DNA from: Betaproteobacteria bacterium
Lineage (GTDB): Bacteria; Pseudomonadota; Gammaproteobacteria; Burkholderiales; SG8-41
Length of the DNA stretch: 14,516 nt
Direction: 5' to 3'
Assembly (NCBI GenBank): GCA_028292065.1
Contig: JAQGNC010000189.1
Span: 1 to 14,516 of the forward strand
The position numbers and the translations under genes are program-made. Below the pieces are notes generated by a model, which was given only the letters and a program-made list of their open reading frames with translations, was not told the origin of the DNA and searched no databases. Of this stretch, positions 7,330 through 14,516 are shown piece after piece (position 1 is the stretch's first letter; the number at the start of each line of letters is the position of its first letter).

Positions 7330-7633
7330 GTTACGTGCTCGCTTTTTCTTCGTTCAAAGAACGCCGGCAGGTTGGTACGTGTTTTTTTGTCTGCCGGTCC
7401 CGGTCCTCGGATACGAGGCGTATTCTCGGCGGGGATCGCACCGAGCGGTGGCCGGAGATGAAGCGGTAATTTGCCCTTATTCGCGGCTTAGGGGCCTGTC
7501 GCGCGTGCGGTTTGCGCCCGACTGCACCGGCTAATTGCGGGACTCGGCGCGCTCGCATGGCCGGCGCCGGGCGCCTGTGCTAAAAGACCCGAAAGCAGTT
7601 GTGCGGCAAGCCGTCGGACTTCAGGAGGGGACC
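7330..7633. promoter_or_regulatory. Divergent promoter region between the diguanylate cyclase and c-type heme protein genes
   Basis: No gene is seen in this 304-bp stretch. It holds a small hairpin CGTTC-AAA-GAACG (7351-7363) and an inverted repeat CCGGCAG/CTGCCGG (7364-7370 and 7391-7397) enclosing a T7 run; both would lie in the 5' leader of the cyclase transcript. AGGAGGGG just before 7634 is the ribosome site of the rightward gene. I could not assign promoter boxes with confidence, and I see no known riboswitch. Confidence 0.4.
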
Positions 7634-8062
7634 ATGTCTCATCGTCTGGCAAGGGCATTGGCGGCGGCAACGCTGCTGTCGGCAGGGGCGCACGCAGGCG
7701 AGCAGAGCCTCGACTACGAATTCTTCAAGGCGCGCGTCGAGCCGGTATTCCTGAAGAAGCGCCCCGATCACGTGCGCTGCTACGTCTGCCACTCCGACAG
7801 CAACAACGCGTTCAGGCTCGAGAAGCTCGAGCCGGGCAGCACCTTCTGGACCGAGGCGCAGTCGCGCAGGAACTTCGAGGTCGTCTCGCACCTGGTCGTA
7901 CCGGGCAAGACCGACGCGAGCCTGCTGCTGATGCGGCCGCTCGCACCGCAGTCCGGCGGCTACGCCTACCACTCGGGCGGCCGCCAGTTCGAGAGCAGGG
8001 ACGACCCGGAGTGGAAGATCCTGGAGCGGTGGGTCAACGGCCCGGCAGCGTCCGGCAAATAA
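7634..8062 (+). CDS. Small exported single-heme c-type cytochrome-like protein
   Basis: The 142-residue protein starts at ATG 7634, chosen over an upstream in-frame start (7535) because of AGGAGGGG a few bases before it and because a clean signal peptide then begins at residue 1 (hydrophobic 5-18, probable cleavage after AHA at 21). The mature part has one heme-attachment motif, C49-Y-V-C52-H53. The YEFFKARVEPVFLKK stretch before it, the LLLMRPLAP segment and a C-terminal DDPEWKILERWV resemble the short cytochrome-like domains often linked to planctomycete-type proteins. A methionine in LLLMRPL could be the second heme ligand. It probably transfers electrons in the periplasm; its partners are unknown. 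The beta-propeller gene converges on it; periplasmic propellers sometimes pair with c-type cytochromes, but no link is shown here. Confidence 0.85.
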   Translation: MSHRLARALAAATLLSAGAHAGEQSLDYEFFKARVEPVFLKKRPDHVRCYVCHSDSNNAFRLEKLEPGSTFWTEAQSRRNFEVVSHLVVPGKTDASLLLMRPLAPQSGGYAYHSGGRQFESRDDPEWKILERWVNGPAASGK

Positions 8063-8083
8063 CGCCGCCCTGTTCCAGCGTCG

Positions 8084-8115
8084 TTCCGGACGAGCCGGAG
8101 CGGCTCGATCCGGAA
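8084..8115 (+). terminator. Probable terminator of the c-type heme protein gene
   Basis: TTCCGGACGAGCCG (8084-8097) pairs with CGGCTCG-A-TCCGGAA (8101-8115) around a GAG loop: 14 base pairs with one bulged A. It is followed by a weak T-run (CATTTTG, 8119-8124). It begins 21 nt after the stop codon. Confidence 0.6.
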
Positions 8116-8145
8116 TCCATTTTGAATTCAAAGCGTCCGAAAACG

Positions 8146-8165
8146 GGCCTGGCTTGCGCCAGGCC
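8146..8165 (-). terminator. Probable terminator of the beta-propeller gene
   Basis: On the minus strand GGCCTGGC-GCAA-GCCAGGCC forms an 8-bp GC stem with a GCAA tetraloop, followed by CGTTTTC. It begins about 9 nt past the stop of the gene at 8175, as expected for an intrinsic terminator. Confidence 0.65.
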
Positions 8166-8174
8166 GACGACCCG

Positions 8175-9236
8175 TCAGCGCATGACCAGCGTGTTCATCC
8201 GCTTGGGCACCTGCCCGACCGGAATCGTCGCCACCGCTTTCCTCGTCGCGACGTCGATCGCAGTGACCGAGTTGAAAGTCGAGTTGCCGACGTAAACGGT
8301 TTTGCTGTCGGGCGAGAACGTGAGCCAGTCGGGAATCGCGCCGATCGGCTCGCGTCCGGGAAGGCGCAGGTCGGGCAGCGCCGCGTGCCCGAGCAGCTTC
8401 AGGTCCGGAAGCGCGTAGACGAATACGCCGTTGGCAACGTGGCTGTTCGCCCACAGGGTCTTTCCGTCGGGGGCGATGCCGATGCCGTGCGAAGGCACGC
8501 CCGCACCGACGCGGCCTTCCACGGCGCCGTAGCCGTTCGGCTCATCGGGAAATTTGATCCGCATGACTTCCTTGTGTGTATCGAAATCCACCACCGCGAA
8601 ACCGTGCAGGTTGGAAAGCTGGGCGAAGATGCGCCCGGTGGAGCCGTCGGGCTTCGCTTCGATCGCCATCGGGCGCACGCCGCCGTCGAAGGGAATCTCC
8701 CACGCGGTCTGCTCGGTCGCCAGGTCGACCACGTTCAGGAACTTGCCGCGCACCGACCCGGACACCGCGTATCTGCCGTCGGGCGTCACGTAGGTGTTGT
8801 GCATGCGGCTGTTCATCGGCACGGTCTTGCTCAGCTTTTGCGCGGTCACGTCGACGATGTCGAGCCCGCCGGGCTCGGTGATCGCGACGACGACCCGCTT
8901 GCCGTCTTTGGTCACTGCGAGGTTGTTCGGGCGCCCGCTCAGCGCGATCTTCTTCAGTATCCTGCCGGTCGACTGCTCGACGACGTCGAGCGTCGCATCG
9001 GCTTCGTTGCTGAGATAGACGCGTTTGCCGTCGGGCGAGAAACCGACGCCGTGCGCCGCTTCGATCCCCTTGATGACCTGGACGACCTTGTTCGTCGCGG
9101 GATCGATTACGTGCACGTTGTCGCCCGCGCTGTTGGTCACGTAGACGCGCGCGGTGCCCGCGGACGCCGGCAGCGCGACGAGCGCGAGCAGCAGTCCCAG
9201 GCAAGTCGAGCAGCCGTTCATACGGTATGACGTCAT
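8175..9236 (-). CDS. Exported YVTN/YncE-like beta-propeller protein
   Basis: The 353-residue protein starts at ATG 9234-9236, chosen over ATG 9251 because AGGAG sits 7 nt upstream of it. It begins with a signal peptide (LGLLLALVALPASA, cleavage probably before GTARVYVTN). The rest is a run of about seven repeats of roughly 40-45 residues of the form VYVTN/D-VHVIDPATNKVV/GVGFSPDGKRVYLSN, recurring up to TVYVGNSTFNSVTAIDVATR near the C-terminus. This is the YVTN beta-propeller pattern. Such proteins act in the periplasm or at the surface as binding platforms, and some relatives accompany PQQ- or cytochrome-dependent systems. No catalytic residues are evident. It is convergent with the c-type heme gene and divergent from the Sec peroxiredoxin gene. 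No lipobox is seen. Confidence 0.92.
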   Translation of the reverse strand: MTSYRMNGCSTCLGLLLALVALPASAGTARVYVTNSAGDNVHVIDPATNKVVQVIKGIEAAHGVGFSPDGKRVYLSNEADATLDVVEQSTGRILKKIALSGRPNNLAVTKDGKRVVVAITEPGGLDIVDVTAQKLSKTVPMNSRMHNTYVTPDGRYAVSGSVRGKFLNVVDLATEQTAWEIPFDGGVRPMAIEAKPDGSTGRIFAQLSNLHGFAVVDFDTHKEVMRIKFPDEPNGYGAVEGRVGAGVPSHGIGIAPDGKTLWANSHVANGVFVYALPDLKLLGHAALPDLRLPGREPIGAIPDWLTFSPDSKTVYVGNSTFNSVTAIDVATRKAVATIPVGQVPKRMNTLVMR

Positions 9237-9251
9237 GACCGATCTCCTCAT

Positions 9252-9359
9252 GGGTGGGGACAGGCCAGTCTAGGCGCGCCGGCGCCTGTGGGCAAATCGC
9301 GGCGGTTTGTCGTATTCTCCGGTAACGGCTTTGCCGTCTCACGTAAGGAGAACTTCTAC
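9252..9359. promoter_or_regulatory. Divergent promoter region of the beta-propeller and Sec-peroxiredoxin genes
   Basis: This short gene-free spacer must hold promoters for both directions. AAGGAG at 9345-9350, 9 nt before ATG 9360, fixes the peroxiredoxin start over the longer in-frame GTG at 9288. No operator resembling an OxyR site could be assigned by eye. Confidence 0.45.
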
Positions 9360-9818
9360 ATGGCACTTCAACCCGGCACCACGGCGCCCGACTTCACGCT
9401 CGCCTCGCACAACGGCGAGAAAGTCTCGCTCGCCAGCTTCCGCGGACGGCCCACCGTCGTCTCGTTCCTGCCTTTCGCTTTCACCGGTGGCTGAAAGAAT
9501 CAAGTCCAGGGGTTCCGTGCGAACCTCGAAGAATTCAAGAAGCTGAACGTCGAGATCCTCCAGATCAGCGCCGACACCGTTCCCAGCCTGAAAGTATGGG
9601 CCGAGCAACTCGGCGGCATTCCGTTCCCCCTGCTCTCCGATTACTGGCCTCACGGCGCGATCGGTCAGGCGTACGACGTATTCAACAATGAGCGCGGCAT
9701 GGACAAGCGCTCGGCGTTCATCGTCGACGGCGAAGGCAAGATCCGCTGGTCGAAGGAGTACGCGCAGGGCACCATCCCCGAAAGCGTGGAGCTGCTGGCG
9801 GAGCTGAAGAAGCTCTAA
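9360..9818 (+). CDS. Selenocysteine-containing AhpE-like peroxiredoxin (Sec45)
   Basis: ORF calling stops at TGA 9492-9494 (codon 45), but the same frame continues without another stop to TAA 9816-9818 and gives a full 152-residue peroxiredoxin. The active-site motif is PFAFTGG-U, that is P38-x-x-x-T42-x-x-U45, with UGA exactly where the peroxidatic cysteine belongs; Mycobacterium tuberculosis AhpE has Cys45. Later segments PFPLLSDYWPHGAIGQAYDVFN (split at about 88-109) and Arg117 in MDKRSAFIVD match AhpE. Peroxiredoxins of this group reduce peroxides and peroxynitrite in the cytosol. The deduced protein contains no cysteine at all, so it must be a one-Sec enzyme that relies on an external thiol for recycling. 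AAGGAG is 9 nt before the ATG. The gene appears monocistronic; the reductant gene is not nearby. Confidence 0.93.
9509..9527 (+). promoter_or_regulatory. Predicted bacterial SECIS hairpin for the Sec peroxiredoxin
   Basis: GGGGTTC (9509-9515) pairs with GAACCTC (9521-9527) in 7 bp with one G-U, closing a CGTGC loop with guanine at position 2. The stem starts 14 nt, and the loop 21 nt, after the UGA, inside the 16-37 nt range of the bacterial SECIS consensus. A lower stem GAAT/ATTC (9497-9500 with 9533-9536) may extend it. Confidence 0.75.
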
Positions 9819-9840
9819 CGCGTCCCAAAGGGACGCGTTA
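9816..9840 (+). terminator. Perfect inverted repeat at the end of the Sec-peroxiredoxin gene
   Basis: TAACGCGTCCC-AAA-GGGACGCGTTA is an 11-bp perfect stem with a 3-nt loop whose first three bases are the stop codon. No T-run follows on the plus strand, so it may be a Rho-assisted terminator or a transcript-end stabiliser. Confidence 0.5.
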
Positions 9841-9851
9841 AACTCCCCGGT

Positions 9852-9988
9852 GAACAACTCAGTGGTAAACCAATGGTTTCACTCCGAGACCTCTTTTCCT
9901 TCGGCTCGCTCGCGCTCGCTCCACCGCTCTGAAGAACTTCAAACCACACTGATGCCGGGCCTTCCATTACGGTGGCGGTGAGTTGCTC
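9852..9988. repeat. Possible small repeat element with short inverted ends
   Basis: GAACAACTCA (9852-9861) and TGAGTTGCTC (9979-9988) are inverted copies matching at 9 of 10 positions. Inside are a hairpin around AAACC-AAT-GGTTT (9861-9883) and a direct repeat GCTCGCTC-GC-GCTCGCTC near 9905-9930. No coding region is convincing. It could be a miniature transposon-like or REP-like repeat, but copy number is unknown. Confidence 0.3.
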
Positions 9989-10041
9989 TACTCACGGGCG
10001 GCGAAGCGCGCACAGCGCGCCAGAAGGAAAGGAGGTTCAAG

Positions 10042-10063
10042 GAGGGAAACCTTGGTTTCCCTC
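10042..10063 (+). repeat. Perfect 10-bp hairpin in the leader of the hybrid kinase gene
   Basis: GAGGGAAACC-TT-GGTTTCCCTC is fully self-complementary around two bases and is followed by TTT. It could be a weak terminator or a leader structure. It lies about 35 nt before the larger palindrome at 10077. Confidence 0.5.
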
Positions 10064-10076
10064 TTTGGCGTAAACC

Positions 10077-10126
10077 GGCATTGATTTCCGCGGCCGCATC
10101 GGCATGGCGCCTGCTTTAGCAGCGCC

Positions 10127-10153
<27 letters not shown>
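10077..10153 (+). repeat. 77-nt near-perfect palindrome covering the hybrid kinase start codon
   Basis: The outer arms (10077-10099 and 10131-10153) are 23-bp perfect inverted copies. Inside, GCATGGCG (10102-10109) pairs with CGCCATGC (10123-10130), and CTGCT (10111-10115) with AGCAG (10118-10122), around a TT loop. Only CG (10100-10101) and C10110 are unpaired, so 36 pairs form in 77 nt. The right arm encodes residues 2-9 of the kinase, and ATG 10127 lies in the inner arm. Confidence 0.85.
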
Positions 10154-12965
<2,812 letters not shown>

Positions 12966-12988
<23 letters not shown>

Positions 12989-13340
12989 AGACCACCAGGA
13001 AATCTGGGATTTCCTGTCGCGGCGGCTGAAGCGCCGCGGCTACGACGTCGTGGTCGCGCAGGACGGACAGGAAGGACTCGACAAGGCGCGCTCGGAAAAA
13101 CCCGAGCTCATGCTGCTCGACATGAACCTGCCGGTGATGGACGGCTGGACCGTGGCGCAGACGTTGAAAGCGGACGTAGCGACGAAAGAGATCAGGATCA
13201 TCGCGCTCACCGCTCACGCGATGTCCGGCGACCGCGAGAAAGCGCTGGCCGCCGGGTGCGACGATTACCACGCGAAACCGATCGACTTCTCGCAGCTCCT
13301 CAACCAGATCGAAGCGGTGCTCGCGCCGCGCCCCGCGTGA
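12966..13340 (+). CDS. Single-domain (CheY/DivK-like) response regulator
   Basis: The 124-residue protein is a lone receiver domain: acidic residues Glu8-Asp9, phospho-acceptor Asp52 in LLDMNLP, switch Thr82 in ALTAHA, and Lys104 in AKPIDF. There is no output domain, so it should act by protein contact or as a phosphate shuttle. The start ATG 12966 has AGGAG about 8 nt upstream, inside the kinase coding region; the genes overlap by 23 bases in different frames, which implies translational coupling and a cognate pair. The same frame is open for a further 234 bases upstream, but that part is kinase coding sequence in another frame. The conserved HAMSGDREKALAAGCDDY stretch is typical of receivers that follow hybrid kinases. 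Confidence 0.95.
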
Positions 13341-13344
13341 CGCG

Positions 13345-13878
13345 ATGAGCCAGACCGAAGCCACGGCGCTCGCGCAAGAAAGCGACGAACCGGCGCGAGA
13401 CGCCGGCCCTCCCGGGCACGACGAAAGCATCGTCGAAGTCCTCGCCGCCAAAGTGCTCATCGACTGGCTGCGCAACCGCCAGCAGTTGCTGGTGCCTTTC
13501 AGGATCGACCTGCAAAAGCTCGATCCGGCGCAGGTGAGCCTGCTGCTGCACGCGCTCATCAATGCGGCGCAGGCCGACGGCGCGAGCGACGGCAGGGACC
13601 GCGAGCGCGTGCAGGCCGCGCTGGCCGCGCTCAACGCGACCGAAGACCAGCGCTCGGTGGTGGACCGTGCGATCGGGCATCCGAGGACGCTCGCGCAAAC
13701 GCTGAACGAGGCGAAGGACGTCCAGACGGGCGCGCTGGTCTACGCCGCGTCGCTGCTGGCCGTCGACCGCCGCAAGCTCGTCAACCGGCAATACCTGAGA
13801 TATCTCGCCGCCAGGCTCCAGCTACCCAAGGACCTCACGCGATCGCTCGAGCAGCGGTTTTATCTGGCGGTGGAGTGA
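13345..13878 (+). CDS. TerB/DUF533-like helical protein
   Basis: The 177-residue protein has an acidic, Pro- and Glu-rich N-terminus (about 1-28) and an all-helical remainder. The segments LLLHALINAAQADGASDGRDRERVQAAL, VYAASLLAVDRR and YLRYLAARLQLPKDLTRSLEQRF (read in pieces, about 66-174) resemble the DUF533/TerB-like fold, in which an acidic loop after the first helices may bind metal. The molecular function of this family is not settled; tellurite resistance should not be assumed. The start lies 4 nt after the response-regulator stop, so the gene is the third member of the kinase-regulator transcript and may be a target or helper of that pathway. There is no membrane segment. The family call rests on pattern only. 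Confidence 0.7.
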   Translation: MSQTEATALAQESDEPARDAGPPGHDESIVEVLAAKVLIDWLRNRQQLLVPFRIDLQKLDPAQVSLLLHALINAAQADGASDGRDRERVQAALAALNATEDQRSVVDRAIGHPRTLAQTLNEAKDVQTGALVYAASLLAVDRRKLVNRQYLRYLAARLQLPKDLTRSLEQRFYLAVE

Positions 13879-13881
13879 TTC

Positions 13882-13950
13882 GTAGCGCAGGCGCCCTCGC
13901 CTGCAGCGGGTTCCACACGGTGCGGCCGCAGGCGGGGGCGCCTGCGCTAC
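13882..13950. repeat. REP-like inverted repeat, likely bidirectional terminator
   Basis: The 25-nt left arm starting GTAGCGCAGGCGCC (13882-13906) is the inverted complement of 13926-13950, ending GGCGCCTGCGCTAC, with two mismatches, enclosing about 19 nt. It sits exactly between convergent genes. Such long GC palindromes are typical of dispersed REP-type elements and transcription stops; there is no T-run. Confidence 0.65.
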
Positions 13951-13960
13951 ACCGATGGCG

Positions 13961-14398
13961 TCACTTCGCTGCGCCGTCGACGCTGTCGGTAATCTCCCGC
14001 AAAGCCCCCTGCATCAGATCGCTTTCCACGAGCAGGTGCCGCGAGAGATCGGACAGCGTGATCCAGCCGATCACGCGCTGGGCGTCGTCGAGCACCGGCA
14101 GGCGGCGCACGTTCTGCGAAGCCATCAGGTCCATCGCGCTGCTGATCGGGTCTTCGGGCCTGACGCTGAAGATCGTCCTGGTCGACACCTGAAGCACCGG
14201 CGTGCGCCGCGGGTCTTTGCCTTCGGCGACGACGCGATAGAGGATGTCGCGATCGGTGATGACGCCTTTGAGGTCGTCGGCAGTCCCGATCGGCAGTGCG
14301 CTCACGTCGAGCTCGCCCATCAGCGACGCCGCGTCCTGGATTGTGGCATCGGCGTCGATGAACTCGACATGCTTCGCCATGAGGTCAGCGACTTTCAT
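13961..14398 (-). CDS. Two-CBS-domain protein
   Basis: The 145-residue protein starts at ATG 14396-14398, chosen over the in-frame start at 14488 because AGGAG lies 7 nt upstream and MKVADLM is the usual start of stand-alone CBS-pair proteins. CBS1 (about 8-62) includes LPIGTADDLKGVITDRDILYR (split around 36-56), and CBS2 (about 72-127) includes VRRLPVLDDAQRVIGWITLSDL. CBS pairs form a Bateman module that binds adenine nucleotides such as AMP, ATP or SAM. No catalytic domain is attached, so it probably regulates a partner protein in response to energy state; that partner is unknown. It is convergent with the TerB-like gene, from which the REP-like palindrome separates it. Confidence 0.94.
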   Translation of the reverse strand: MKVADLMAKHVEFIDADATIQDAASLMGELDVSALPIGTADDLKGVITDRDILYRVVAEGKDPRRTPVLQVSTRTIFSVRPEDPISSAMDLMASQNVRRLPVLDDAQRVIGWITLSDLSRHLLVESDLMQGALREITDSVDGAAK

Positions 14399-14516
14399 GG
14401 GCGTCTCCTGGATTGTCGTCGCGAGGAGCCGGCAAGGCGACGTGGCGACCTCGTGGCGCACGAAAACGGCAGAAGGCGTTGCAAGCACCTCGGGATTGCT
14501 CAGCCTGCCCTGAGCG
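14399..14516. other. Upstream region of the CBS gene, no gene seen
   Basis: The frame of the CBS gene stays open here to 14488, but the translated stretch lacks CBS similarity and carries no ribosome site. It probably holds the CBS promoter; no clear boxes were found. Confidence 0.4.

Noticed and set aside
7330..7633. A c-di-GMP riboswitch upstream of the diguanylate cyclase
   Set aside because: Only simple hairpins are visible; I find no conserved riboswitch core.
9492..9494. Peroxiredoxin as a pseudogene
   Set aside because: The only stop falls precisely at the catalytic cysteine codon, the remainder is intact, and a SECIS-like hairpin follows.
9873..9932. A 19-codon plus-strand ORF beginning MVSLRDLF
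   Set aside because: No ribosome site, and it lies in the hairpin-rich region; I cannot support it as a gene.

Overview
The window looks like chromosomal DNA from a GC-rich betaproteobacterium, probably of the Burkholderiales type. The evidence is strong G/C use at third codon positions, a Bug/TctC-type solute receptor, a CaiB/BaiF CoA-transferase operon and a CysB-like LysR regulator. The lineage is inferred from gene content only; there is no rRNA or tRNA gene here.

The main result is two genes in which an in-frame UGA appears to encode selenocysteine (Sec), each cut in two by standard ORF calling. (1) At 2067-2606 on the minus strand, the two halves join through UGA-Gly-Ser-Cys, giving a 179-residue UGSC-type selenoprotein with Sec97 and Cys100. 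(2) At 9360-9818 on the plus strand lies a complete 152-residue AhpE-like peroxiredoxin in which UGA sits exactly at the peroxidatic cysteine (codon 45). Each UGA is followed at the right distance by a hairpin that fits the bacterial SECIS pattern. No selA, selB, selC or selD is present, so the Sec machinery must lie elsewhere.

Layout. 1-4634 (minus): a tight operon read from right to left, consisting of a crotonase-fold protein, a CaiB/BaiF CoA-transferase, the UGSC selenoprotein, a 373-residue conserved protein of unknown function, and a Bug-type periplasmic receptor cut off by the window edge. 4724-5644 (plus): a divergent CysB-like regulator; a LysR-type dyad lies between it and the operon. 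5776-7329 (minus): a membrane diguanylate cyclase. 7634-8062 (plus): a small exported single-heme c-type protein, convergent with an exported beta-propeller protein (8175-9236, minus). 9360-9818 (plus): the Sec peroxiredoxin. 9819-10126: a gene-free stretch rich in inverted repeats. It ends in a 77-nt near-perfect palindrome that contains the start codon of the next gene. 10127-13878 (plus): a signalling cluster of hybrid histidine kinase, single-domain response regulator and TerB/DUF533-like protein. 13961-14398 (minus): a two-CBS-domain protein.

Inferred working picture: the left operon links acyl-CoA chemistry (CoA transfer plus a crotonase lacking the hydratase glutamates), uptake of a carboxylate-like substrate, and a Sec redox centre, probably under a regulator whose relatives sense sulfur status. 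The substrate is unknown. The right half is mainly signalling (c-di-GMP, phosphorelay, CBS) and periplasmic or redox proteins, with no evident pathway link to the left operon beyond shared Sec use.
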